Origin: RPQJ01 sp963846885
GTDB taxonomy: Bacteria > Pseudomonadota > Gammaproteobacteria > Steroidobacterales > Steroidobacteraceae
DNA: 64,000 nucleotides
Reading direction: 5' to 3'
Assembly (NCBI GenBank): GCA_963846885.1
Contig: CAWJXS010000003.1
Coordinates: 248,001 to 312,000 of the forward strand
Part shown: positions 1-7,242 of the stretch, one piece after another
How the letters are laid out: every line of letters begins with the position of its first letter
Position numbering within the stretch: the stretch's first letter is position 1
Translations under genes and position numbers: made by a program
The notes under the pieces: model-generated
Told to the model about the DNA's origin: nothing
Database searches by the model: none
The model's input: the letters and a program-made list of their open reading frames with translations, nothing else

Positions 1-171
1 GCTCACCGAGGGGCTCACGCGGTTCTGCTCGATCAACGAAATGAGGCCGTTGGTGACGCCGGCGCGCTTCGCCAGCTCCCGCTGCGACAGCCCGTACATG
101 GTGCGCACGGCCCGCAGGTGGGCACCGACGTCGATACTGATCTCGGTCACGGGGTGTTCAATATCCTGCAC
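1..171 (-). CDS. XRE-family helix-turn-helix regulator, N-terminal fragment
   Basis: The gene is cut by the left edge; only about 57 codons are visible. They encode a lambda-repressor-type helix-turn-helix that includes the stretch LSQRELAKRAGVTN followed by ISLIEQNRVSPS, typical of PuuR-like regulators that carry a C-terminal cupin domain (known of the family; the cupin part would lie outside the window). Start: a GTG at 171, with a second in-frame GTG at 150; no ATG is available. A good minus-strand promoter (TTGACA, 17-base spacer, TGAAAT) ends about 20 bases upstream of the GTG at 171, which favours that start. It is divergent from the class III aminotransferase, so by context it probably senses an amine or amino acid and controls that gene and itself. 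That role is inferred, not seen. Confidence 0.8.
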   Translation of the reverse strand, partial: MQDIEHPVTEISIDVGAHLRAVRTMYGLSQRELAKRAGVTNGLISLIEQNRVSPSVS

Positions 172-193
172 ACGACGGGTGAAAACACCGGGA

Positions 194-235
194 ATTTCAC
201 GTCCATTTGAGCCAAGTGTCAATTTTTCTTATCAT
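194..235. promoter_or_regulatory. Overlapping divergent promoters for regulator and aminotransferase
   Basis: Plus strand: TTGAGC at 207-212, 17 bases, TATCAT at 230-235, pointing to the aminotransferase at 282. Minus strand: TTGACA (217-222), 17 bases, TGAAAT (194-199), pointing to the regulator. Their -35 elements lie close together, so one bound repressor could block both. Identified by eye only. Confidence 0.45.
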
Positions 236-281
236 CGCGCGTCGAGCCGCCCTTTTACCCCCTCACTACCGGTACCCCGCC

Positions 282-1610
282 ATGAACGCTCCCGCCCCCC
301 TGCCGCGCGAACAGATGGAAGCCTTCTGGATGCCGTTCACGGCCAACCGCCAGTTCAAGGCCAACCCGCGCATGCTGGCGAAGGCCGAGGGCATGCATTA
401 CTGGACGCCGGAAGGCCGGCAGATCCTCGACGCCGTGGCGGGCCTCTGGTGCGTCAACGCGGGCCATGGCCGCCGCGAGATCAGCGAGGCCGTCGCGCAG
501 CAGATCGCGACGATGGAGTACGCGCCGCCGTTCCAGATGGGGCACCCGCTGGCCTTCCAGCTGGCGAACGACGTGGCGAGCTGGCTGCCCAAGGACATGG
601 CGCACATCTTCTTCACCAACTCGGGTTCGGAATCGGTCGACACCGCGCTCAAGATCGCGCTCGCCTATCACCGCGCGCGCGGCGAAGCGGCACGCACACG
701 CTTCATCGGGCGCGAGCGCGGCTACCACGGCGTGGGGTTCGGCGGCATTTCGGTCGGCGGCATGGTCAACAACCGCAAGTGGTTCGGCTCGATGCTGCCA
801 GGGGTCGATCACCTGCCCCACACCCACGATCTCGCGAAAAACGCCTACACGCGTGGCATGCCCGAACACGGCGCCAACCTGGCGGACGAACTCGAGCGCA
901 TCGTCGCGCTGCACGACGCGAGCAACATTGCCGCAGTGATCGTCGAGCCGGTCGCGGGTTCCACGGGCGTGCTGATCCCGCCGAAGGGCTACCTGGAGCG
1001 GCTGCGCAACATCTGCACCAAGCACGGCATCCTGCTGATCTTCGACGAGGTCATCACGGGCTTCGGTCGCATCGGCGCGCCATTCGCGACGTCGTTCTTC
1101 GGCGTGCAGCCGGACATGATCGTGATGGCCAAAGGCCTCACCAACGGCGCGGTGCCGATGGGCGCGGTCGCGGCCAGCGACCAGATCTACAACGCGTTCA
1201 TGCAAGGGCCCGAAGGCGCGATCGAGCTGTTCCACGGTTACACGTACTCGGCGCACCCGGTCGCCTGTGCCGCCGGCATTGCGACGCAGGAGATCTATCG
1301 CAAGGAAGGCCTGCTGACGCGCGCGGCTGACATGGCCGGCTACTGGGCCGACGGCGTCCACTCGCTCAAGGGCCTGCCGCACGTCATCGACCTGCGCAAC
1401 CTGGGGCTGATCGGCGCAGTCGAGCTCGAACCGATCCCGGGCAAGCCGGGGCTGCGCGGCTACCAGACCTTCGTGCGCGCCTTCGAGAAAGGCCTGCTGG
1501 TGCGCGTGACCGGCGACATCATCGCGATGTCGCCGCCGCTGATCATCGAGAAGAGCCACATCGACCAGGTCTTCGGCATCTTCGGCGAGGTGCTCAGGGA
1601 ACTGGCGTGA
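282..1610 (+). CDS. Class III PLP-dependent aminotransferase (omega-amino acid:pyruvate type)
   Basis: A 442-residue fold-type I, class III aminotransferase. The PLP site is clear: the Asp of LIFDEVITGFGR and the Schiff-base lysine in VMAKGLTNG at residue 284, with the SGSESV phosphate-binding turn near residue 112. N-terminal EAFWMPFTANRQFK is typical of omega-amino acid:pyruvate (beta-alanine, taurine or putrescine) transaminases, which move an amino group from an omega-amine to pyruvate in the cytoplasm. The frame is open from 207, but the ATG at 282 aligns with the family start and lies about 40 bases after the predicted transcription start. It is divergent from a PuuR-like regulator, which supports a role in amine or beta-amino acid catabolism. 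The exact substrate cannot be read from sequence. Confidence 0.93.
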   Translation: MNAPAPLPREQMEAFWMPFTANRQFKANPRMLAKAEGMHYWTPEGRQILDAVAGLWCVNAGHGRREISEAVAQQIATMEYAPPFQMGHPLAFQLANDVASWLPKDMAHIFFTNSGSESVDTALKIALAYHRARGEAARTRFIGRERGYHGVGFGGISVGGMVNNRKWFGSMLPGVDHLPHTHDLAKNAYTRGMPEHGANLADELERIVALHDASNIAAVIVEPVAGSTGVLIPPKGYLERLRNICTKHGILLIFDEVITGFGRIGAPFATSFFGVQPDMIVMAKGLTNGAVPMGAVAASDQIYNAFMQGPEGAIELFHGYTYSAHPVACAAGIATQEIYRKEGLLTRAADMAGYWADGVHSLKGLPHVIDLRNLGLIGAVELEPIPGKPGLRGYQTFVRAFEKGLLVRVTGDIIAMSPPLIIEKSHIDQVFGIFGEVLRELA

Positions 1611-1644
1611 CGGAGGAGCGGGCCGGTCGCAATCACGATCAGCC

Positions 1645-1854
1645 ATGAAGCTCACGATCGTCGACCGGCCTTCCGCCGCGCTGCTCGGCCCGCCCAATGC
1701 GGACGTGTTTGCGTACCTTGCCGGCCTGTCCGCGCACTCCGATATCGTCACGCCACTCCTGGCTGCGGTTAAACCCTTGCCAGGCGTCGAGTTGGTGAAC
1801 TTGAATCGCGAAGCTTCGGATTACGGGAACTCGCCGCCATTGACCAGCATATAG
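1645..1854 (+). CDS. Short ORF, possibly a 3'-truncated gene
   Basis: A 69-codon ORF that I do not recognise. The first 52 or so residues look protein-like (MKLTIVDRPSAALLGPP and onwards); the last part runs antisense into the end of the Kelch gene and looks like random read-through. A GGAGG lies 29 bases upstream, too far to act as a ribosome site for this ATG. The simplest reading is the 5' end of a lost gene, fused at about 1800-1850 to the broken end of the Kelch gene. It may also be spurious. Confidence 0.25.
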   Translation: MKLTIVDRPSAALLGPPNADVFAYLAGLSAHSDIVTPLLAAVKPLPGVELVNLNREASDYGNSPPLTSI

Positions 1855-2669
1855 CCGCCGGTCACCACCAGTTCACCGGAGCGGACATCCCACGCCATGT
1901 TGGGGTACTCCAGGCAGGGACCTGCGCCGTCCCGTGGATCGACTGCCATGCCGATCGACAGCCAAGTGGTGCCGTTCCAAGCCCACATGTCACACCGCGC
2001 CGTGAAGTACCCCATGTTGTTTATGGTTTTCAGGTATGCGCCTCCGTACACGACGACCATATTGACGGTCCCTCGGGCGAAAGCGGCGGCGGCTACGGAC
2101 CGAGGCCGCGGCCTACTGGCTGAACTCCGCGCGGTCCACTTCCCTCCGGCAAAGGTATACGTGTCGTCAAGGAACACATTGCTCGCCTGCGCGCCTCCGA
2201 ACAGCACGTGCTGGAGGCGCACCGGGTCGTAAGCCATGGCCGAGTACCAGCGAGCGGGCGGACAGGTGAAACGCTGGCAGTTCAGCTGCGTCCAGACCCC
2301 CGGCGACTCTGTATAGATCCACGTTTCCTTGAGCGCTCCTGCATACCCTCCGCTGGCCGCCACACACTGACCGCCGCCACACGACCAGCCGACGCCGTGA
2401 CGACCGCTAGGTTTCGTCTTCCCGGTCGGCGCGAGGTTCCACTCGTGCGTATCGGCGCGGTAGTACCAGAGATGGTTGAAGTTCTTGTACGTGGGGGAGC
2501 CGCTATCTCCGCCAAAGACGTACAGCCTGTTCGCCCCTGTGACTTCATTGCTGTTCCCGGAGAACGAGTGCCAGTAACGAGCTGGAGGCTCTGCTGCCCC
2601 AGCCGCGGATGACCCCATGAATCCCGTCGTCAGTAGCGCCGCGAATATCAAGGTCGATTGGAACTTCAT
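1821..2669 (-). CDS. Secreted Kelch-repeat protein, probably C-terminally truncated
   Basis: 282 residues with a Sec signal peptide (MKFQSTLIFAALLTTGFMGSSAAGA) followed by Kelch-type blades: repeated YVFGGD, AASGGY, VLFGGA, VVYGGA and VVTGGY strands, each followed by an aromatic or tryptophan-containing segment (TWIYT, DTYTFAGGKW, MWAWNGTTW). Kelch blades form beta-propellers that bind proteins or glycans; no catalytic residues are visible. About five blades can be counted and the last stops a few residues after its double glycine, without its closing strand, so the 3' end appears lost. Cysteine pairs (WSCGGGQC, CQRFTC) suggest disulfides in an exported protein. Base composition is lower in GC than the neighbours. 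The function is unknown. Confidence 0.7.
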   Translation of the reverse strand: MKFQSTLIFAALLTTGFMGSSAAGAAEPPARYWHSFSGNSNEVTGANRLYVFGGDSGSPTYKNFNHLWYYRADTHEWNLAPTGKTKPSGRHGVGWSCGGGQCVAASGGYAGALKETWIYTESPGVWTQLNCQRFTCPPARWYSAMAYDPVRLQHVLFGGAQASNVFLDDTYTFAGGKWTARSSASRPRPRSVAAAAFARGTVNMVVVYGGAYLKTINNMGYFTARCDMWAWNGTTWLSIGMAVDPRDGAGPCLEYPNMAWDVRSGELVVTGGYMLVNGGEFP

Positions 2670-3336
2670 GCATCCCCCTTGCCACTGTCTTGTGGCTCAC
2701 GGGCCATCAAATCCATTCGGCCAAATTGGCGACCTCGCCTTTGTGGTCGGACTCTTGTCCGGCGACGCAACGGAGTCCTGCGTGGTCTTTTCGCGGAGGG
2801 CAACCGGCTGTCCGCCAGGTGAGATCCAGCTTTGCTCGCAATGTCCGCAGATAGCAATAGAAATCGCTATCTCATGCCTACGATTCGAATTGGACCCAAT
2901 CGCTTTATCGAGTGGCACGACCCGAGGACGCCGGAACCGCAGCGCAAGGCCGGGGCAATTCAGGTCCAGGTTGAGGGCTCAATACGTGCCTCTGGATGTC
3001 CGCTCAGGGTCGTTTCTCACCGTCGACTGTCTGCTTGCGAAACGCGCCTGATTATCAAAACATGGCCCGCTAGCGAAACCACCGCGCCTGTCTGCTCGCG
3101 TCGGACAACCCGGCGGCTTCTGGCATCTGTAGTGCAGCGTACAGACCTGGACGGCAAGCAAGCCCATACTTCGATCGTGGTTGGCAGCACCGTGAAGGTA
3201 CCAATCCACTCAAGTACTGGTGCGACGATCGCTGCAGCGGCGACGACCCGAGTGACCCATTCGTGGTGTCCCACCTCGACCGTCTTCCAGTGCGACGTGC
3301 TGGCCGTTTGCCAGCCTACGCTATCAGGAGCACGTC
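2670..3336. other. 667-base stretch without a supported gene
   Basis: This gap lies between the start of the Kelch gene and csbD. Several ORFs cross it, but none has a ribosome site, a recognisable domain or sensible composition. A 7-bp inverted repeat (AGATAGC, 2849-2855, with GCTATCT, 2866-2872) is present. A plus-strand stretch free of stops from 3074 to 3345 reads partly protein-like (around residues WCDDRCSGDD) but has no start codon, so it could be a decayed gene fragment. Composition is less GC-rich than the rest of the window. Confidence 0.5.
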
Positions 3337-3513
3337 ATGTTCGTAAACAAGGACCAGATCAAGGGCCGGGCCAAGGAAGCGAAAGGCAAGATCAAGGAAG
3401 TTACGGGCGACCTCGTGGGCAACCGGAAGCTGGAGACCGAGGGCAAGATTGAGAAAAACCTCGGCAAGGCGCAGGCGAAGGTCGGTGACGTCAAGCAGGA
3501 CTTGAAACACTAA
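3337..3513 (+). CDS. CsbD family stress-response protein
   Basis: A 58-residue, highly charged, lysine- and glycine-rich protein: MFVNKDQIKGRAKEAKGKIK at the N-terminus, then the EVTGDLVGN turn and a second helix ending near KVGDVKQDLKH. This is the complete CsbD fold, a small helical protein induced by general stress in many bacteria; its molecular role is unresolved. A CAGGAG ribosome site sits 6 bases before the ATG, which fixes the start. It is a single gene with no operon partner, between the gene-poor stretch and an uncharacterised membrane protein. Confidence 0.92.
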   Translation: MFVNKDQIKGRAKEAKGKIKEVTGDLVGNRKLETEGKIEKNLGKAQAKVGDVKQDLKH

Positions 3514-3626
3514 GGAAGAGTGCCGCGGTTGGCGATATGGCGGGGCCGTGGCCCAGGGACGGTGCCCGCCGCAAACCGGGAGAATAGTCACACCAGTCCC
3601 CGGGGTGCCTGCACCAAGATATCGCC

Positions 3627-4235
3627 ATGAATTGGCGACGTGCCGCATGGATTGCTCTGTTCATCGCCGTGCTGTGGAAAGCGTGGGGACAGTGGGAACA
3701 TCGAGCAATTAATCCGGCCGATGGGGCCATCGCGAAGAATGAACCACTGCAAGCAGATGCGAACGGTGCGCCAACCATCGTGCTGGGGCGCTGGACGCTC
3801 ACGCCACGCGCAACCTACGACATTACGGCGCGAATCCTCAGCCGCGAAGATTATCGCTTCGATCCTATTTCGGACTTGGCACCGCTGGATCTCGCGCTCG
3901 GCTGGGGCCCCATGTCGGACAATCGGGTGTTGAAGGCGTTCAAGATATCGCAGGGCGCGCGATTCTATTCATGGCGGCCCGTCACTGAGTCACTTCCGAT
4001 CGACCTGCTTGAGGTGACCAGATATAGCGCCAACACGCACGTCATTCCTGCCAATGCCTCCGTCGCCGCGGAACTCGCTCGGCTGCGCCTGGGGGGAGAG
4101 GTGGTCCAGCTGACTGGTCTGCTGGTTGATGGCACACGCGACGACGGTATGACTATCCGCACGTCGCTGACTCGCACCGATTCGGGAGCGGGAGCATGCG
4201 AGTTCATTCTAGTCCAACAAGTCCAGGTCCAATGA
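3627..4235 (+). CDS. Membrane-anchored conserved hypothetical protein
   Basis: 202 residues. One N-terminal hydrophobic segment (about residues 7-22, AWIALFIAVLWKAWG) serves as an anchor or uncleaved signal; the rest is soluble and probably faces the periplasm. A central block with LDLALGWGPMSD and the later VVQLTGLLVD look conserved, and I have the impression of similar orphan proteins in proteobacteria, but I cannot name a family. The ATG at 3627 follows directly on a stretch with no strong ribosome site. It ends just before a bidirectional terminator. No enzymatic motif is visible. Confidence 0.65.
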   Translation: MNWRRAAWIALFIAVLWKAWGQWEHRAINPADGAIAKNEPLQADANGAPTIVLGRWTLTPRATYDITARILSREDYRFDPISDLAPLDLALGWGPMSDNRVLKAFKISQGARFYSWRPVTESLPIDLLEVTRYSANTHVIPANASVAAELARLRLGGEVVQLTGLLVDGTRDDGMTIRTSLTRTDSGAGACEFILVQQVQVQ

Positions 4236-4284
4236 CAAGGATGGGTCGCTGAGGCCGCCAGCTTTCCTCGCCCCGGGCAAAAAG

Positions 4285-4319
4285 AAAACGCCCGGTCTCC
4301 GCGAGGAGCCGGGCGTTTT
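4285..4319. terminator. Bidirectional rho-independent terminator
   Basis: A long hairpin: AAAACGCCCGG with CTCC on the left arm pairs with GGAG and CCGGGCGTTTT on the right, with a 4-base loop. The A-tract before and the T-tract after the GC stem let it work in both directions. It separates the convergent gene ending at 4235 from the porin ending at 4354. Confidence 0.88.
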
Positions 4320-4353
4320 CGTTGCGCAACGCGTCAGGCGACGCGCGGGCGAC

Positions 4354-5055
4354 TTACTCCTTCGACCAGGGGAACTCGGTCGAGATCGAGAAGATCGCCA
4401 CGCCTTCGCTGCTGTTCACGTCGTCCGGCGTGCCGTCGAGCAGCTCGAGGTCGCTGCCGTCCGCGTACTTCAGGCCGAGCGTGAAGTGGCTGATGTCGTA
4501 GGTCACGCCGACCGACCAGTCCATGTAGCTTTCGCCGTAGAACAAGTCGATCGCGTCGCCGTCGCTGTAGCCGAGGTGCGCCTCGAGGCCGAAGTTGGCC
4601 GGCAGCTCGTACGCAGCATTGGCTTCGAGGTAGAACGCCGACTCGCCCGAGTTGCCGAAGTCGTCGGAGTAGGAGACCTTGCCGCTCAGCCACTCGTAGC
4701 CGAGGCCCGCGTAGATCTCAGGGAAGTCCAGGTCATCGGCGCCCGGATAGAAGTAATAGATCAGGCCCACGTCCCAGGTGACCGTCTCGCCGCCGCCGAA
4801 GCCCGCGTAGAGGTCGACTTCGACGTTCTCGTCGCAGCAGTCGCCGAAGTCGACGTTGCTGCCCCACGCGCCAACGTAGAAGCCGCTCTCGTGCGCGTAA
4901 TCGATGCCAGCCTGCAACGCCGGGTCCTGCGACGTCTGGCTGATGCCGCGCCAGTTGTAATCGCTGACCACCGCAGCGTTGCCGGTGACTTCCGCTTGCG
5001 CAGCGAGCGCGGTGAGCGACAGCGCCACTGCAGCCAGGCTATGGGTTAATTTCAT
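4354..5055 (-). CDS. TorF family putative outer-membrane porin
   Basis: 233 residues with a Sec signal peptide cleaved after AAQA, then the family signature SDYNWRGISQTSQDPALQAGIDYAHESGFYVGAW split over beta-strands, and alternating amphipathic strands ending in an aromatic residue, as in outer-membrane barrels. The protein is acidic, as is usual for these porins. The frame is open to 5088, but the ATG at 5055 gives a proper signal peptide and has an AAGGGG ribosome site. A minus-strand -10 (TACAAT) lies 55 bases upstream. It is a single-gene unit bounded by the terminator at 4285-4319. The family (TIGR02001) is named from a proposed role in small-solute transport; the substrate is not known. 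Confidence 0.85.
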   Translation of the reverse strand: MKLTHSLAAVALSLTALAAQAEVTGNAAVVSDYNWRGISQTSQDPALQAGIDYAHESGFYVGAWGSNVDFGDCCDENVEVDLYAGFGGGETVTWDVGLIYYFYPGADDLDFPEIYAGLGYEWLSGKVSYSDDFGNSGESAFYLEANAAYELPANFGLEAHLGYSDGDAIDLFYGESYMDWSVGVTYDISHFTLGLKYADGSDLELLDGTPDDVNSSEGVAIFSISTEFPWSKE

Positions 5056-5110
5056 CTCGCGAACCCCTTTGTTGCTCGTTAACAACACTTAATAGACGAC
5101 TGATGCCGTG

Positions 5111-5139
5111 ATTGTAGCAGAGACGATACGCAGGATTAA
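5111..5139 (-). promoter_or_regulatory. Candidate promoter of the TorF-like porin gene
   Basis: TACAAT on the minus strand (5111-5116), with a weak -35 TTAATC 17 bases further upstream (5134-5139). It would give a leader of about 50 bases before the ATG at 5055. Found by inspection only. Confidence 0.35.
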
Positions 5140-5165
5140 GGTCCCGGTCCAAACGCGGCGGACGG

Positions 5166-5184
5166 CTTCCTGCAGTGCAGGAAG
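5166..5184. repeat. Perfect 9-bp inverted repeat
   Basis: CTTCCTGCA, one central base, TGCAGGAAG. It lies downstream of the minus-strand cupin gene (ends 5278) and upstream of the porin promoter. It has no T-tract, so it could be a weak terminator or an operator for the porin; neither is shown. Confidence 0.5.
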
Positions 5185-5277
5185 CGTGCCACACACAAAA
5201 CCTAGCCAGGGCGCGGCGGCGTCTCCCCGCCATGCACCGCCGCAGCGCGCTGCCCGAACTGCCCGCACAAAGTTGGT

Positions 5278-5658
5278 TCAGGCGCTGGGGGGCTCGTAGA
5301 TCGCATAGAACTTCTGGGCCGGCTCCAGGACCTCCCACAGTCCCGCAAATCCGGCCGGCATGACGAAGCTGTCACCGGGACCGTAGAGCCATTGCCGGCC
5401 ATGGTCGTCACTGATGCGGATGCGGCCGGCCGTGAGCACGCAGAGCTCGTTCTCGGTGTACGTCACCCGCCAGGCCCCGACGCTGCTGCGCCAGGTGCCC
5501 GCAAAGAAGCGGCCGCTGCCGTCCGTAAATGCGTTGCGCACGAACTGCTCCGGCATGGGACTGCCCGCGGCCAGCCGCGCTGGATCGAGTTCGAGCTTTT
5601 CTTCGGTGCCGGACGTGCCATCGATCGAGACGACGCCAGGGCCTGGGCTTGCAGTCAT
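5278..5658 (-). CDS. Small cupin-domain protein
   Basis: 126 residues forming a single double-stranded beta-helix cupin of the DUF861/EutQ-like type: the first motif includes ENELCVLTAGRIRISDDHG, the second GPGDSFVMPAGFAGLWEV. The usual metal-binding histidines of cupins are mostly absent, so this is more likely a binding or regulatory domain than a dioxygenase. The start ATG at 5658 lies 20 bases after the stop of the upstream PRPP-synthetase-like gene on the same strand, so the two are probably one operon. That pairing suggests a link to nucleoside or ribose-phosphate metabolism, which is an inference from context only. Confidence 0.75.
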   Translation of the reverse strand: MTASPGPGVVSIDGTSGTEEKLELDPARLAAGSPMPEQFVRNAFTDGSGRFFAGTWRSSVGAWRVTYTENELCVLTAGRIRISDDHGRQWLYGPGDSFVMPAGFAGLWEVLEPAQKFYAIYEPPSA

Positions 5659-5678
5659 GCGGCTCGCTCCGTAGTGCT

Positions 5679-6686
5679 TCAACGCTTGCGCGGTTTGCGT
5701 TCCATTTCCCGCAGCGCCACCACCGACTCGCCTGCGCCGATGCGGCGGATCGCCTCCGCAACCACTGCGGACGCCGGCAGCACGACCAATCGGCCTTCCT
5801 GGCCGACCGCGGGCGCAAGCCGCGTGGGCAGCAGCGTATCGGTGAGGTACAGGCGATCGGGACCGTCGGGCCCCAGCAGGCGCTCGGCCCCGGGCGCGCA
5901 GACGCCGTGGGTGGCGAATGCCGACACCGAGAGCGCGCCCGCCGCACGGCAGGCCTGCACGGCCCGCAGCACCGTCGTGCCGGCGCTGATCAGGTCGTCG
6001 ACGATGACCGCATGACGGCCCGCGACAGGGCCGATGACCAGGTCGCCGCTGACTTCGCCGCCTTCGCGACGCTTCTCGAACACGGCAAACCCAACGTCGG
6101 AGCCGGCGCGGTCGGCCACGAGATCCTGCACGCGCTGCGCGCGCTTGGCGCCGCCGATGTCGGGCGAGACGATGGTGACGTCCTTGCCCGCCGTTGCGGC
6201 GACCACGCGGTCCGCCAGCAGCGGCGCCGCCTCGAGCAGGTCGACCGGGCAGCGGAATGCGTTCTCGAACGCGGCGACGTTGTGCACGTCCATGACCATC
6301 ACGTGGTCGACACCGACGGCTTCGAGCAATTGCGCGACGTAGCGCGAATTGACCGGATCGCGCTCCTTGGTGCGCCGGTCCTTGCGCGAGTATGCGATGT
6401 ACGGCAAGCATGCCGTGACGCGCGCAGCGCCCGCGTCCTGCAATGCGGCCACGAGAAAAAGCACGCGGCAGAGACGATCGTTCGCGCTGCCTGCGGCGTC
6501 GCCACTGAGGGACTGGATGACGTACACAGTGCGACCGCGCACGCTGACAAGGGGGCGCGACTTGTGCTCGCCGCCTTCGTACTCGCGCTCTTCGAGCGGC
6601 GCGAGTGGCTGCCCCAGCGCAGCGGCGACTCGCTCGCCGAATTCGCGCGACGCGAGCGGCGCGAAAAGCAGCGGCGCAGGATTCAT
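5679..6686 (-). CDS. Second ribose-phosphate pyrophosphokinase-like protein
   Basis: 335 residues from the ATG at 6686 (a longer form from 6704 is possible). It has the two type I phosphoribosyltransferase halves of PRPP synthetases: the ATP loop with YIAYSRKDRRTKERDP, the DVHN segment in place of the DLHADQ of the housekeeping enzyme, and the PRPP loop VIVDDLISAGTT. These are the catalytic Arg/Lys and ribose-5-phosphate-binding elements, so activity (ribose 5-phosphate plus ATP to PRPP plus AMP) is plausible. It differs strongly from the canonical prs at 20160-21113 and has a longer C-terminus. Such paralogues often accompany nucleoside phosphorylases (known of the family); here the partner is a cupin gene 20 bases downstream. 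Confidence 0.85.
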   Translation of the reverse strand: MNPAPLLFAPLASREFGERVAAALGQPLAPLEEREYEGGEHKSRPLVSVRGRTVYVIQSLSGDAAGSANDRLCRVLFLVAALQDAGAARVTACLPYIAYSRKDRRTKERDPVNSRYVAQLLEAVGVDHVMVMDVHNVAAFENAFRCPVDLLEAAPLLADRVVAATAGKDVTIVSPDIGGAKRAQRVQDLVADRAGSDVGFAVFEKRREGGEVSGDLVIGPVAGRHAVIVDDLISAGTTVLRAVQACRAAGALSVSAFATHGVCAPGAERLLGPDGPDRLYLTDTLLPTRLAPAVGQEGRLVVLPASAVVAEAIRRIGAGESVVALREMERKPRKR

Positions 6687-6727
6687 CGGAGACGTTATGG
6701 GCACTGCGCCACTGGCAGCCGGGCCGG

Positions 6728-7084
6728 TCAGACGAGCGGCTTTTCGCGCAGCGTCGGCTCGCCGCGCAGCGACGACATGCGCTGCTGCAGCTGCCGGCGC
6801 GCGGCGTCGAAAGCATCGCGGAGGACGACGTAGACGTCCTCGTGCCCGTCGCGGTCGGGTCGCTCCATGTCGACGACCACGTCCTCGCCCGGAATGGCGA
6901 GCTGGACCTTGACGTTGAAGACCTTGCCCTGGTGATGGTGCCGGTGCGGCGAATCGACGACGACGCGGCAGGACTGGATACGGTCGGAGAAAGTGCCCAG
7001 GTGATCGGTGAGCTCGCGCACGCGAGTCTCGACGGCCGGGGAGCTTTCCATGTGTCTGAAGGTGATCTGGACAGGGATGGTCAC
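6728..7084 (-). CDS. HPF/RaiA-type ribosome-associated protein
   Basis: 118 residues. The motif VTIPVQITFRHMESSPAVE at the start, CRVVVDSPHRHHHQGK in the middle and HEDVYVVLRDAFDAARRQL near the end match the HPF/RaiA ribosomal subunit-interface family, which binds the 30S decoding region and stabilises hibernating or idle ribosomes. The frame is open to 7243, but GTG at 7084 is preceded by AGAGGGA at good spacing and gives the family length. The long downstream tail that drives 100S dimer formation in long HPF is absent, so this is a short form. It lies 41 bases upstream of the PRPP-synthetase-like gene and may be cotranscribed with it. Confidence 0.85.
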   Translation of the reverse strand: MTIPVQITFRHMESSPAVETRVRELTDHLGTFSDRIQSCRVVVDSPHRHHHQGKVFNVKVQLAIPGEDVVVDMERPDRDGHEDVYVVLRDAFDAARRQLQQRMSSLRGEPTLREKPLV

Positions 7085-7242
7085 GATTCTGTGTCCCTCT
7101 GTTGGACGTTCCTGGTGAACGATTTCATTGTCGAGCCGTAACGCGGACAGGCCATCAGTATTGTTCGCAGGGGTACCGCTCAAGGACGGCAAGAGTACAC
7201 TGCCCGGAGCGGTCGTCGAGAGCCCAATCTCGCGTGAACGCA

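Noticed and set aside
255..1751. 498-codon minus-strand ORF
   Set aside because: It mirrors the aminotransferase codons; arginine- and histidine-rich with no domain.
2832..3452. 206-codon plus-strand ORF in the gene-poor gap
   Set aside because: No ribosome site or domain, and its end runs out of frame through csbD, which is a certain gene.
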